DNA of 40,296 nt from Phormidium willei BDU 130791 (GCA_001637315.1 LSZA01000028.1:1-40296), one strand, 5' to 3'; shown: positions 1 to 8,542, counted from the first letter of the stretch. Notes: a model not told the origin generated them from the letters alone. Translations and numbers: made by a program.

Positions 1-59
1 TCTTAGACTTTTGACAGGAACGAATCGCACTCAAAATTCTACTTCTTACACCCGTCGCT

Positions 60-84
60 GTAGGGGCGAAAAATTTTTCGCTAC
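60..84. repeat. Palindromic interspersed repeat, truncated copy
   Basis: An inverted repeat built on the core GGGGCGAAAAATTTTTCG, with the right arm shortened to CGCTAC. A complete copy lies at 4208-4235, so this is one member of a dispersed palindromic family. No function is visible. Confidence 0.6.
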
Positions 85-185
85 AATTTTGTACACTCTG
101 CAACAAATCCTACTGTAGATCCAGAAGACCCAAGAAGTGTATAACAAAAGGACAACCCGATCGCCTGTTTCCCAAGATTTAACTC

Positions 186-299
186 ATGCTTGCAACCGTT
201 GACAGCAGTTTTGTCTTAGACTGGTTGGCCGTCTTTGGCTACCTAACATTACTCATCATCGCCGTCTTTGGCGCTCTCTTTGCTGGCTCGAAGCGCTGA
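186..299 (+). CDS. Possible 37-residue single-span membrane peptide
   Basis: An ATG-to-TGA frame of 37 codons begins MLATVDSS and ends GALFAGSKR. Residues about 13-32 form one hydrophobic stretch (LAVFGYLTLLIIAVFGALFA), followed by a basic end, which would leave the C-terminus in the cytoplasm. The size and shape resemble the tiny subunits of cyanobacterial thylakoid complexes (Pet, Psb, Ndh type), but I cannot match it to a named one. There is no strong ribosome binding site, and its 3' half overlaps the 3' end of menE on the other strand. It could therefore be a chance frame; conservation in related genomes would decide. Confidence 0.35.
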   Translation: MLATVDSSFVLDWLAVFGYLTLLIIAVFGALFAGSKR

Positions 300-1679
300 G
301 ACGAGACGTTGCACCTGCACCTGCTCAATTTTACCGCGACTGTTGCGGGGAATCCGCTCGATCGCCAACCAACATTTCGGATGTTTATAGGACGCTAACT
401 GTTGCGAGAGGCGCGATCGCCCCTCCATGATAATCTCATCAGAGGACTCAGGCCGGGCCGGGACATACAGCGCCACCACCACCTCACCCCAATCCTCATC
501 CGCCACCCCCAGCACACAGACATCCTCAATCCCCGGACTCTCTCGTAACACGGCTTCAACTTCAGCAGGAAACACCTTTTCCCCGCCACTAATCATCATC
601 TGGCTTCCCCGGCCCACAAGATGCAGATAACCCGCCTCATCAAAATAGCCATAATCATCACTGACGAGTTCCCGAAGACTCGGTTGATCCCACTCAAATT
701 CGCCATAATAGCCGCGCATCAAAGATTTAGCCCGAATCGTTAGTTTTCCGATTTCTCCGGGCTTAACGGGGCGGCCAGAGGCATCAGTGATGATAATTTC
801 ACTGTGAGGGAGGACTCGACCGCTGCTGCTGTTGCCCTCTAGGAACTCCCGAGGCTGTAGAGTTGCCACCTGAGAGGCGGTCTCCGTCATACCATAGGTT
901 AAGGCTAAGGGCAGACGGTGCGATCGCCCCTGAGCCAACAACCCCCGCCAAGCTGGCCCACCGCCGAGCAAAATCCCCTCAAACCGTTGTAACCAAGCCG
1001 TCACCGTCGGATCAGCCAACAGTCGCTGTAACTGAGTTGGAACCAAGGAGATCCAGAACCGTTGCGGGTCAAATGCGGGCAATGCTCCCCCCTGTAACGC
1101 CTTGTAAGAGCCAAACACGAGCTGGCCCCCCGTCACGAGCGATCGCACCACCTGCATCAAGCCACTGACATGAAACAGGGGCAAGGTACAGTAACAGTTA
1201 ATCTCTTGTTGCTTCTGTTGGCCCTGAATATGGTCGCGAAACCCCAACGCCGAGGCTACCAGCCGCTCCCAGGTATGAACCGCAAAGCGAATCCTCCCCG
1301 ACGTTCCCCCAGTGGGAATCAGAATCGTCTCGGCTGGGGGCTGAGTCTGGGCGTTAGACCTCATATTTAGGGGAACTTGACCCCAGGCCAGATTCCAGTT
1401 CAATAGATCTTGTACCTGTTGCCATTCTCGGCGACGCCATTGGGGATTCCCGAGAACCAGGGGAACTCCCCGCATCTGAGTCGCCAAGAACCCAGCCAAA
1501 AACGCGATCGCACCCCTCTCGGCTAACAACACCACTGGCGACTGGGGATGATGATCCAATTCGTGCAGTTTCTGCTCCAGTCGCGCTTCTAACGCTGAGA
1601 ACATCTCAGCCTCAGACCCAGCCTCAGAGCCAGCCTCAGACCTGTCAAATAGTCGAGAATAGTCCAGCAATCGATGCAC
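249..1679 (-). CDS. menE: 2-succinylbenzoate-CoA ligase (MenE)
   Basis: Acyl-CoA synthetase of the ANL superfamily. MenE activates o-succinylbenzoate with ATP and CoA in the phylloquinone pathway, which supplies the photosystem I quinone in cyanobacteria. Motifs present are the phosphate loop TGGTSG (residues 123-128), the adenylate motif TYGMTETAS (about 261-269), the hinge region LHLVGRGSQMMISGGEKVFP, and the C-terminal RNSRGKI with the catalytic lysine. The length, 476 aa, fits the family. The start is GTG at 1679, eight bases after the thiE stop, so it is probably translated from a thiE-menE transcript. The N-terminus holds a short tandem repeat (SEAG SEAG SEAE, residues 14-25), and Met26 is an alternative start. 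Assignment to MenE rather than another acyl-CoA ligase rests on size, the compact N-domain and cyanobacterial context. Confidence 0.82.
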   Translation of the reverse strand: MHRLLDYSRLFDRSEAGSEAGSEAEMFSALEARLEQKLHELDHHPQSPVVLLAERGAIAFLAGFLATQMRGVPLVLGNPQWRRREWQQVQDLLNWNLAWGQVPLNMRSNAQTQPPAETILIPTGGTSGRIRFAVHTWERLVASALGFRDHIQGQQKQQEINCYCTLPLFHVSGLMQVVRSLVTGGQLVFGSYKALQGGALPAFDPQRFWISLVPTQLQRLLADPTVTAWLQRFEGILLGGGPAWRGLLAQGRSHRLPLALTYGMTETASQVATLQPREFLEGNSSSGRVLPHSEIIITDASGRPVKPGEIGKLTIRAKSLMRGYYGEFEWDQPSLRELVSDDYGYFDEAGYLHLVGRGSQMMISGGEKVFPAEVEAVLRESPGIEDVCVLGVADEDWGEVVVALYVPARPESSDEIIMEGRSRLSQQLASYKHPKCWLAIERIPRNSRGKIEQVQVQRLVSALRASKESAKDGDDE

Positions 1680-1687
1680 GTCCCCGG

Positions 1688-2770
1688 CTATCCTTGCTCA
1701 TCACGACGGCGCATCCGATTCACCCAAGCCAACTGCGAGAGGAAATACTGGGTCACCAGGGTGGGTTGTTCAGCCTCCATCAAGGCCCGCACCACAGCAA
1801 CCCGAGTCGCGCCGCCGTCAAAGACTTGCGGGAGTCGGGTCATATCAATACCGCCAATGGCAAACCAGGGAACGGGACAGCGTTCAGCGGCATAGCGGAC
1901 ATATTCTAAGCCAGCGGCGGCTTTTCCAGCTTTCGTTGGCGTGGAATAGACGGGGCCAACCCCCACATAGTCGGCTCCTTCGGCTAAGGCTCGGCGCATT
2001 TCTTCGGGATTAGTGGTCGAACGACCGATAATCCGTTGGGAGCCAAGGAGTTGACGCGCGAAGGAGATGGGGACATCTTGCTGTCCTAAATGAACGCCAT
2101 CGGCTTCAATGGCTAGGGCTAAATCCACGCGATCGTTGAGGATGAATAAGGCCCCATAGTCGTGACAGAGATGTTTGAGTTTTTGGGCGGTGTTGAGGCG
2201 CGTGACATCATCGGCATCCTTATCGCGATATTGCACCAGGGTCAGTCCCCCTTGCAGAGCCGCCTCGACAATCTCAAACAGGCGATCGCTCGGAGAGGTC
2301 ACCAGATACAGGCAGGCTTGTTTTAAGGTTTGCTGCCGTTGGTGGGCCAGAAAGTGACTTTCTAGGGTATAAACTTGATATCGCATCTGTTTACAAGCAT
2401 TGCCCATATCGACGTGGTAGAGCTTGCCGTATTCTTCTAAGACACGTAAGGCTTCTTCGACGCGACAGAGGTTGGCTTGTAAGACCTGTTCAACGCTCTC
2501 TCGCCGTTCTTCGCGAGGATGCGTCAGGTCAACGCCAGGGTCATCAGGGGTATTTCGGGCGGATCTGAGTTTGGCACTATGCCAACGGCCGAGTTCCTGG
2601 CGCATCTGCTTGCAGGTATCGGTTAATTCAGCGTTGTTTAATCCGAAACGACACCATTCTTCAACGATGCGTATGCCTTCGCGGGCGCGATCGAGGTTCG
2701 CGTCGAGGATGCGACAGACGGAGGGTGGAGTTAGGCTAGCGTCGGGGTGGGCTTGTCCTTCGATAGACAT
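1688..2770 (-). CDS. thiE: Thiamine-phosphate synthase with N-terminal ThiD2-type domain
   Basis: ThiE joins hydroxymethylpyrimidine diphosphate and thiazole phosphate to give thiamine phosphate. The C-terminal TIM barrel is clear: LYLVTSPSDRL, the pyrophosphate-binding VQYRDKDADD, FILNDRVDLALAIEADGVHLGQ, RIIGRSTTNPEE, ADYVGVGPVYSTPTK and the closing FAIGGI. The preceding ~150 residues (CRILDANLDRAREGIRIVEE onward, with the repeat-like NLCRVEEALRVLEEYGKL) match the extra domain of cyanobacterial ThiE proteins. The frame extends upstream to a GTG at 2878, but the ATG at 2770 is preceded by GAGG at good spacing, so I place the start there (360 aa). menE follows eight bases later. I see no TPP riboswitch upstream. 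Confidence 0.88.
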   Translation of the reverse strand: MSIEGQAHPDASLTPPSVCRILDANLDRAREGIRIVEEWCRFGLNNAELTDTCKQMRQELGRWHSAKLRSARNTPDDPGVDLTHPREERRESVEQVLQANLCRVEEALRVLEEYGKLYHVDMGNACKQMRYQVYTLESHFLAHQRQQTLKQACLYLVTSPSDRLFEIVEAALQGGLTLVQYRDKDADDVTRLNTAQKLKHLCHDYGALFILNDRVDLALAIEADGVHLGQQDVPISFARQLLGSQRIIGRSTTNPEEMRRALAEGADYVGVGPVYSTPTKAGKAAAGLEYVRYAAERCPVPWFAIGGIDMTRLPQVFDGGATRVAVVRALMEAEQPTLVTQYFLSQLAWVNRMRRRDEQG

Positions 2771-2920
2771 TGTTCCCTCAATGACAGTAGGTTCGTTCGT
2801 TTCCCGAGGGTTCATCGGCGGTGTTTTTGGTTGAGATAGGGTGTGGTTGAGGACATCAACCCGTTGTCTGTTGTTCACTGGTTTGGTTGTTGCGTTGTCT
2901 TGTACCTAGGATTTGCGTCT

Positions 2921-4156
2921 ATGGGGTTATCACGTTTCCAATGGGGCGCGTTGGGGGCTGTCACTCTCACACTGGCGAATGGTATCACTATTGAGCCGGC
3001 GATCGCCCAATCGAGACCCAGGTTACTGGGGCAACTCTCGTCGCGCTCAGATGCGTCGGGGCGATCGTCTCAGGCTACGTTAGTCTTTGTCAATCCCACG
3101 GAGGGACGAGATCAGCCGGGTGGTGGCACGGAGGCGCAACCGTTGCGCACGTTAACCTATGCTCTGCGTCGCGCTCAAGCCAATACGGTGATTTTTCTCA
3201 GTCCGGGAACCTACAGCCGCGCTAATGGTGAAATTTTCCCGCTACGGCTACCCTCGGGGGTCACGCTCTATGGCAATCCGCCGCAACAGGGCCGGGGGGT
3301 GATCATTTCTGGTGGTGGTGAGGTGGAGAGTGCCTATGGTCTCCAGCATACGGCGATCGCAGCGGCGGATCGCTCTGGTCTGAATGGGGTGACGGTGAGC
3401 AATCCCCAGGGCCATGGAATTTGGTTGGAGTCTGGCCGTCTCTGGATTGTGAATAGTACGTTTGAGGGCAATGGTAATCAAGGGGTGGCGATCGCCCCGA
3501 CGGCTGAGGCATCTTCCCAAGATAATCGTTTTGTCAATAATCGCGGCAATATCGGTCGTCTAGCAACTCGTTCGCGTCTGGGAGCGTCGGCTTCAGCTGC
3601 TTCAACTCCTGCTGAAATAGAGGCGACTGAAACCGAGTCTACTGGAACAGAGTCTACAGGGGAGGTTGAGATTCTCTCCTGGGGGAATGCCAGTGCTTTA
3701 TCCATGCAGCAGCAATCGCCATCGGTGTCCTTTGATAAACCTCCACTGGCCTACCGGCCGCCGCGATCGTCCTATCAGGCGCCAATTTCGACTCGGGGGG
3801 AACTGCCGCCGCTTCCGGTTCCTGATGGGAATGTCCCCATCGGCGATCGCGGCCATTTGCCCGTACCGCCTACCACGGTCCTCTCGAACCGTCCCGGCGC
3901 ACCTCCACCACCGCCAAGTTATGCCAGTGTTAATGTGCCACCGACACGCCTACAATTCCGGATTACGGTCACTCCCCGCACCAATACCGATCTCGAACTG
4001 GTTCAACTGTTGATGCCTGATGCCCTTACCCTACGCCGCCGTGATGGACGCATTACCCAGTCGGCCGCCTTCCGGCACCGCGATCGGGCTGAAGCGGTGT
4101 TGGATGAACTCCAACGCAATGGTATTCAGGCTTCGTTGCAATCGTTGGGAGATTAA
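2921..4156 (+). CDS. Secreted DUF1565-type beta-helix protein with SPOR-like C-terminus
   Basis: The protein starts with a signal peptide: basic-hydrophobic segment, then AIA before QSRP as a likely signal peptidase I site, so it is exported. Residues ~45-210 hold the DUF1565 pattern: LVFVNPTEGRD, TEAQPLRTLTYALRRA, TVIFLSPGTYSR, LRLPSGVTLYGNP and GHGIWLESG, as in right-handed parallel beta-helix proteins. A low-complexity Thr/Glu/Ser stretch and a Pro-rich linker follow. The last ~75 residues (FRITVTPRTNTDLELVQLLM ... AEAVLDELQRNGIQASLQSLG) resemble a SPOR peptidoglycan-binding repeat. The open frame starts at 2843, but the ATG at 2921 puts the signal peptide at the N-terminus. It is divergent from thiE. 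The substrate is unknown; an outer-membrane or cell-wall role is inferred. Confidence 0.75.
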   Translation: MGLSRFQWGALGAVTLTLANGITIEPAIAQSRPRLLGQLSSRSDASGRSSQATLVFVNPTEGRDQPGGGTEAQPLRTLTYALRRAQANTVIFLSPGTYSRANGEIFPLRLPSGVTLYGNPPQQGRGVIISGGGEVESAYGLQHTAIAAADRSGLNGVTVSNPQGHGIWLESGRLWIVNSTFEGNGNQGVAIAPTAEASSQDNRFVNNRGNIGRLATRSRLGASASAASTPAEIEATETESTGTESTGEVEILSWGNASALSMQQQSPSVSFDKPPLAYRPPRSSYQAPISTRGELPPLPVPDGNVPIGDRGHLPVPPTTVLSNRPGAPPPPPSYASVNVPPTRLQFRITVTPRTNTDLELVQLLMPDALTLRRRDGRITQSAAFRHRDRAEAVLDELQRNGIQASLQSLGD

Positions 4157-4207
4157 CCCCTGGGGGATTAACAATGGCCAATCATGGGTTGCATGGGCCA
4201 GACCATT

Positions 4208-4253
4208 GTAGGGGCGAAAAATTTTTCGCCCCTACGATATTTTTTGCCCCTAC
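4208..4253. repeat. Palindromic repeat plus half-copy, possible terminator
   Basis: A near-perfect 28-bp inverted repeat (4208-4235, arms GTAGGGGCGAAAA / TTTTCGCCCCTAC) is followed by a T-run and a further half-copy TTTTTTGCCCCTACA. It lies 51 bases after the stop of the secreted protein, and the hairpin plus T-run could end transcription from either side. It is the full-length relative of the repeat at 60-84. Confidence 0.6.
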
Positions 4254-4311
4254 AAGAAGGGTTTAATCAGCCATATCTCCCTCAAAACCCCATTTGGGGG
4301 ACAAGTTACCG

Positions 4312-5466
4312 TTAATGTTCTGCCGCTTGTTCGACGGCCCAGGTAAAGGTTTGCAAAATCTGCTCTAGCATCAAATCATCCTGCAACGCCGAGAGTCGCA
4401 GATAGGGAAAACGGATTTCCGTGGGATTGGTGGGGAGGGCGATGCCAACGGAACTAAACTTCGATCGCAGTTCTTGCCAGGGTTCCGTCTGATTAAAGGG
4501 TGGCTGAGAACCGTAGTTTTGTGAGGATAATTCTAAACCGCCCCAAATGCCGATATTAAATAACTCACTGCCGATTTTGCCGCGATTGTCTTTGAAGTAG
4601 ACACCAAACCCGCCATAGTTATCGCCTTTGCCCCATTGCACTTCAACATGGGGGACTTTTTCTTGCGCCCAGCCATAGATTTTTCGTGCCACTGTTGCCT
4701 CTTCTTCGCCCCGGCGACTGGCGAATTCTGGGAAAAATGATGTTTCGTCCCAACGACGGCGTTCACGGGTCGCGCTGGACTTTTTAAGACGAGCTTCGGC
4801 CGTTTGTCCGAGAACCCGAGGGACTAACAGACGTAGGGCCTCGGGAGAGTGATCGGCATATTGTTTGACTTCGAGGGCTAAGACTTCGGCGGGATCGACT
4901 TGTTCGTTGAGAAACTCGACCACTCGTCGCAGTTCCGGCGCGATGCGATCGGCGACAAAGACGAGGCGAATTTTGCCGGCTTGTAGATGGGTTTTGACTT
5001 TTTGCCAGAATCGTTCTTCACTCGCTTCTTCCCCTAAAAACTCCTCAAAGACTTCTTCGGGATCGCGGCCCTGTTCGCGGCAGTTGGTTTCAAACTGGGA
5101 AACAATGGTATCGATGGGCCAATAAATGCTGGCGTTGGCGGCGTAGTCTAACATCTGGCCAATGACTTCTTGGCGGATGCGACTGTTATCAATGCGTTTG
5201 ACTTCAACTAGGGTGGGAATTGCGTTTTGGTCGATAAAGAGGCGATCGACGGACCAACGGCCGGCTCCGTCTTCCTCCGTGGGAATGGGAGTTTCTCGGC
5301 GAATCAGGAGCCAGTAGCGGGGGAGTGCTGTGTCAATCTGATCGCCGGCCAGGAGATTGGGATAGGTTTCTAGGAGTTCTTGGAGTTGTTCTTCGGACTC
5401 GTAAGCTTGCTCGCTCATTTCGACTAATTGCTCGTCGTCCTGAATTAGATAAATGCCTCCACCCAT
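4312..5466 (-). CDS. Orphan PD-(D/E)XK nuclease-like protein (DUF91/NucS-like fold)
   Basis: A 384-aa cytoplasmic protein. Residues ~70-110 carry the restriction-endonuclease-fold core: DRLFIDQNAIPTLVEVKRID followed by NSRIRQEVIGQMLDYAA. The D...EVK triad fits the two catalytic acids plus lysine, and the helix with QMLDYA is typical of DUF91-like nucleases. The C-terminal half (about 270-384) resembles a small domain often seen on such proteins (QWGKGDNYGGFGVYF, FNIGIWGGLELS) but I cannot name it. ATG at 5466 has GAGG upstream. No methylase or other restriction partner is adjacent, so it is not an evident restriction-modification pair. Nuclease fold is fairly sure; the substrate is unknown. 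Confidence 0.65.
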   Translation of the reverse strand: MGGGIYLIQDDEQLVEMSEQAYESEEQLQELLETYPNLLAGDQIDTALPRYWLLIRRETPIPTEEDGAGRWSVDRLFIDQNAIPTLVEVKRIDNSRIRQEVIGQMLDYAANASIYWPIDTIVSQFETNCREQGRDPEEVFEEFLGEEASEERFWQKVKTHLQAGKIRLVFVADRIAPELRRVVEFLNEQVDPAEVLALEVKQYADHSPEALRLLVPRVLGQTAEARLKKSSATRERRRWDETSFFPEFASRRGEEEATVARKIYGWAQEKVPHVEVQWGKGDNYGGFGVYFKDNRGKIGSELFNIGIWGGLELSSQNYGSQPPFNQTEPWQELRSKFSSVGIALPTNPTEIRFPYLRLSALQDDLMLEQILQTFTWAVEQAAEH

Positions 5467-5688
5467 GAGTTAACCTCTATACCTTAGTTAAATTAGTTTG
5501 ACAGTTAAATTAGTTTGACGTGACCTATACCGTTGAGGCTGTGTTTGGCTTGCTTATGAGGGGCTTGCTTGTGAGGGACTGATATCGTTGGGTTGGATCC
5601 TCGGCGATATTTTGATACCATCACCCCTCTGCAAGTCTTCGCCTGATTCCTGATTTACGTCTGATTTACGTCTGATTACAGGTGCTGA
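5467..5688. other. Intergenic region full of exact tandem duplications
   Basis: Between the nuclease gene and dapF. It contains a 17-bp unit repeated exactly twice (5486-5502 and 5503-5519), an 11-bp unit twice (5651-5661, 5662-5672) and a 13-bp unit twice (5673-5685, 5686-5698). The last duplication carries the dapF stop codon. No gene was seen. Confidence 0.7.
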
Positions 5689-6528
5689 TTACAGGTGCAA
5701 TGTGCCTGAAAAGACAAAGGTGGCTGGTCCCGTCATGTACACCGATCCCTGACTCGACCACTCAATTTCCAAGTTGCCCCCGGGGAGTTCAACCGTGGTT
5801 GACCGGTCACAGTGTCCGGTTAGGACACCGGCGACGACTGAGGCACAAGCGCCTGTGCCACAGGCCAGCGTAGCACCTGCCCCGCGTTCCCACACCCGCA
5901 TTTTTACGTAATTTCCCTGACTTACCTCAATAAACTCTGTGTTAATTCGTTGGGGAAACTGCGGATGATGCTCAAATTGAGGGCCAATCTCAGCTAGAGG
6001 AATCGCCGCTACGTTGTCGACAAAGACCACACAATGGGGGTTGCCCATGCTGACCGTGGTGACGTTCCAGGTGCGATCGCCGACGGTTAGAGGAACATCG
6101 ACCACTTTCTCCGACTCAGGTTTGAGGGTGGTGGGGATTTGCCCAGCCAATAGACGCGGCTCTCCCATATCCACTGTAACCCGTCCATCGGCTTGGCGTT
6201 GGGGGGTCATGACCCCAGCTAAGGTCTGAATGCGGTAGGTGGCGTCCTCTTGGCCGTTGAGTTGGGCCGCAAATTGGGCGAGACAACGGATTCCATTACC
6301 GCACATTTCCGGTTCGGAGCCATCGGAGTTGAAAATCCGCATGGTGTAATCGGTTCCGTCTTGGCCCGGAAGTAAGAAAATCACGCCATCGGCGCCAATG
6401 CCAAAATTGCGATCGCAGATCTGTTTGGCTTGTTCAGGAGTCACCAGGGGGTCGTGGCTATGGCGGTTGTCGAGCAAGATGAAATCATTGCCTAAACCGT
6501 GATATTTCTGAAAGTCCAGGGTCGTCAT
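5689..6528 (-). CDS. dapF: Diaminopimelate epimerase
   Basis: DapF converts LL- to meso-diaminopimelate for lysine and peptidoglycan synthesis; it is cytoplasmic and cofactor-free, using two cysteines. Both active-site motifs are intact: [13 protein letters not shown] (first Cys) and [17 protein letters not shown] (second Cys). The N-terminal [13 protein letters not shown] and [13 protein letters not shown] are diagnostic. The length of 279 aa is normal. The gene is divergent from hfq with a 142-base gap, an arrangement I recall from other cyanobacteria. Its stop codon sits inside an exact 13-bp tandem duplication. Confidence 0.96.
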   Translation of the reverse strand: MTTLDFQKYHGLGNDFILLDNRHSHDPLVTPEQAKQICDRNFGIGADGVIFLLPGQDGTDYTMRIFNSDGSEPEMCGNGIRCLAQFAAQLNGQEDATYRIQTLAGVMTPQRQADGRVTVDMGEPRLLAGQIPTTLKPESEKVVDVPLTVGDRTWNVTTVSMGNPHCVVFVDNVAAIPLAEIGPQFEHHPQFPQRINTEFIEVSQGNYVKMRVWERGAGATLACGTGACASVVAGVLTGHCDRSTTVELPGGNLEIEWSSQGSVYMTGPATFVFSGTLHL

Positions 6529-6670
6529 TGTGGGTGAGTCCTTTGTCCGTCATGGGGGGGCGTTCGTCCCCTTCCACTTAAGGTGGTATGGTAGCCAATA
6601 ATAGCAAATACCGGGCGATCGCAGCGATGCCCGCCACAGGCCATTCTAGTATCGGCGAGGAGACGGACTT

Positions 6671-6901
6671 ATGGCGATTGAAATGGATACGAGTTTACCG
6701 AGCATTCGTTTCCTTCAACAGTACGTCAAGGAACATACCCCCCTTGAATTGCAAACGACGACCGGCGATCGCCTGATGGGACGAATTGCCTGGCAAGATC
6801 CAATTTATTTCTGTGTACTCGATGATGAGGGCCATCAGTACTTAGTCAACCGTCAATTGGTGGTGTATGTGAAACCAGTCACCGCTCCGGGTGAGGGCTA
6901 A
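6671..6901 (+). CDS. hfq: Cyanobacterial Hfq-family Sm-like protein
   Basis: A 76-aa Sm-fold protein. The N-terminus DTSLPSIRFLQQYVKE and the WQDPIYFCVLDDEGHQYLV stretch follow the cyanobacterial Hfq pattern (SIR...IK, then WQDP...LLD). Family members form hexamers; cyanobacterial Hfq binds RNA poorly and has been tied to type IV pilus function and motility rather than classical sRNA pairing (from memory of the literature). It is divergent from dapF. The IscB/HEARO element begins within about 65-75 bases of its stop codon, so read-through from hfq could transcribe that RNA. Confidence 0.88.
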   Translation: MAIEMDTSLPSIRFLQQYVKEHTPLELQTTTGDRLMGRIAWQDPIYFCVLDDEGHQYLVNRQLVVYVKPVTAPGEG

Positions 6902-6969
6902 AATGAGCAGTACCCGGATTTTGACTGGGCCTGCCCGTTGTTAAGTGTTAACTCTTAGGCGTGAGTCAA

Positions 6970-7213
6970 CAACCCAACACCAAACGGATTACCGTTATGG
7001 TGTGGGCTTGAAAAACAGCCCCAGTTGACCAGTCTAAGTCCCCCGTGGACTACGTTATTGGCAAGTGTTAAAGTTCCTACCCTGGGATGCGTCGCTAGTT
7101 CCAGGCCCTAGAACCAAAGGATTAAACAGGTGTAACGGGTTAAGCCAGTGTCCTTTGGAGAGTACCGACCCATAACATTGACGAAGCGAACATGACCCAG
7201 AAATGGAGAATCC
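6970..7213 (+). ncRNA. HEARO / IscB omega-RNA
   Basis: The ~240 bases directly upstream of iscB contain no good frame but several clean stems: the left hairpin; AGTCC/GGACT (7037-7041 with 7047-7051); CCTGG/CCAGG (7081-7085 with 7101-7105); and the 8-bp CCAAAGGA/TCCTTTGG (7114-7121 with 7151-7158). Position and size match the HNH endonuclease-associated RNA (HEARO), now known as the IscB guide RNA. In that family the guide is read from DNA flanking the 5' end of the scaffold. The transcript ends are unknown; a covariance-model search would settle the identity. Confidence 0.75.
6977..7006 (+). repeat. Left-end hairpin of the IscB element
   Basis: An imperfect palindrome: ACACCA pairs with TGGTGT and AACGG with CCGTT around a four-base loop. 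It is identical over 30 bases to 8513-8542. It is probably both the transposase recognition hairpin and the first stem of the guide RNA. Confidence 0.8.
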
Positions 7214-8488
7214 ATGTCGAATTACGTTTTTGTGATAGACACAGACAAAACCCCTTGTGATCCAGTCCATCCCGCCCAAGCGCGATTATTACTGAACCAG
7301 AACAAGGCAGCCGTGTTTCGTCGATACCCCTTCACCATCATCCTCAAGGAGACACAAAATAAAAAACCCACACCTCTAACGGTCAAAATCGACCCCGGCT
7401 CCAAAACGACTGGACTTGCCATCCTAAGAGGGGAAGATGTGATTTGGGGAGCAGAACTATCCCACCGGGGGCAACAGATTAAAGCGAGTTTAGAGTCCCG
7501 CCGGGCGATTCGCCGGGGTCGTCGCAGCCGTAAAACCCGCTACCGCCCCGCTCGTTTCCTGAATCGCAAGAAACCAAAAGGATGGCTGGCGCCGAGCTTG
7601 CAACATCGAGTAGATACGACCCTGACCTGGGTTAACAAGTTAATCCGCTATAGCCCGATTGTCGGTATCACTCGAGAGTTGGTACGGTTTGACTTGCAGA
7701 AAATGGAGACCCCCGAAATCTCTGGAGTTGAGTATCAGCAAGGGGAATTGCAGGGCTACGAAGTGCGGGAGTACCTGCTGGAGAAATGGAATCGCCAATG
7801 TGCGTATTGTGGAGGAAGGGATATCCCTCTTCAGGTCGAGCATATTCAGCCAAAGGCAAAGGGAGGAACTAATCGTATTTCCAACCTCTGCCTAGCCTGT
7901 GAACCCTGCAATATCCGCAAAGGAACCCACGATATCAAGGATTTCCTTTCGGGTCAGCCAGATTTGCTAAGTCGTATCCTTAAGCAAGCCAAATCACCAC
8001 TCAGGGATGCGACAGCGGTCAATTCCACCCGATGGGTCTTGTTTAATACACTGAAGGGAACAGGTTTACCTGTTATTACAGTACGTGGAGGTCAAACCAA
8101 ATTCAATCGGACTCGACTTGGTTTACCTAAGACACACTGGCTTGATGCCGCTTGTGTGGGGAAGGTTAACTCACTCAAGCTCCTCACATCAAAACCTTTG
8201 CTAATCTCTGCAAAGGGACATGGAACCCGCCAGATGTGTCGGACTGATCGATACGGTTTTCCGTCTCGTTATGTTCCTAGGCATAAATTGGTCAAAGGCT
8301 TTCAAACTGGCGACATCGTCAAAGCGATTGTCACTCGCGGCAAGAAAGTCGGGGAGTATCTGGGACGAGTTGCCGTGCGCTCTCAAGGGTCCTTCAATAT
8401 CACCACGAATCAAGGGTTGATCCAAGGTATCAGCTACAAATACTGTAAACATATTCACAAAAAGGATGGTTATTCTTATGTCGCATAA
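7214..8488 (+). CDS. iscB: IscB RNA-guided RuvC-HNH endonuclease
   Basis: A 424-aa protein of the IscB family, ancestral to Cas9. Visible in order: N-terminal PLMP-like domain (PCDPVHPAQARLLL, residues 14-27), RuvC-I with Asp60 (KIDPGSKTTGLAI), arginine-rich bridge helix (RRAIRRGRRSRKTRYRPARF, 97-116), RuvC-II with Glu155 (RELVRFD), HNH domain (CAYCGG ... VEHIQPKAKGGTNRISNLCLACEPC, about 196-232, with His210 and zinc cysteines), RuvC-III with His308 and Asp311 (KTHWLDAACVG), and a basic C-terminal domain. All catalytic residues appear intact, so both strands could be cut. GGAGAA precedes the ATG. The guide RNA lies immediately upstream. By the family's known action it nicks or cuts DNA matching the guide; here the natural target would be the empty insertion site. 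Confidence 0.93.
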   Translation: MSNYVFVIDTDKTPCDPVHPAQARLLLNQNKAAVFRRYPFTIILKETQNKKPTPLTVKIDPGSKTTGLAILRGEDVIWGAELSHRGQQIKASLESRRAIRRGRRSRKTRYRPARFLNRKKPKGWLAPSLQHRVDTTLTWVNKLIRYSPIVGITRELVRFDLQKMETPEISGVEYQQGELQGYEVREYLLEKWNRQCAYCGGRDIPLQVEHIQPKAKGGTNRISNLCLACEPCNIRKGTHDIKDFLSGQPDLLSRILKQAKSPLRDATAVNSTRWVLFNTLKGTGLPVITVRGGQTKFNRTRLGLPKTHWLDAACVGKVNSLKLLTSKPLLISAKGHGTRQMCRTDRYGFPSRYVPRHKLVKGFQTGDIVKAIVTRGKKVGEYLGRVAVRSQGSFNITTNQGLIQGISYKYCKHIHKKDGYSYVA

Positions 8489-8512
8489 CGGGTTGTTCCC
8501 CTTTTCCTCCCC

Positions 8513-8542
8513 ACACCAAACGGATTACCGTTATGGTGTGGG
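8513..8542 (+). repeat. Right-end hairpin of the IscB element
   Basis: The same 30-base imperfect palindrome as at 6977-7006, starting 24 bases after the iscB stop. It marks the right end of the element. The following bases lead straight into the ribosome binding site of the M23 peptidase gene. Confidence 0.8.

Noticed and set aside
2771..2920. TPP riboswitch upstream of thiE
   Set aside because: The region is short and overlaps the leader of the divergent gene; I could not find the conserved TPP motifs.
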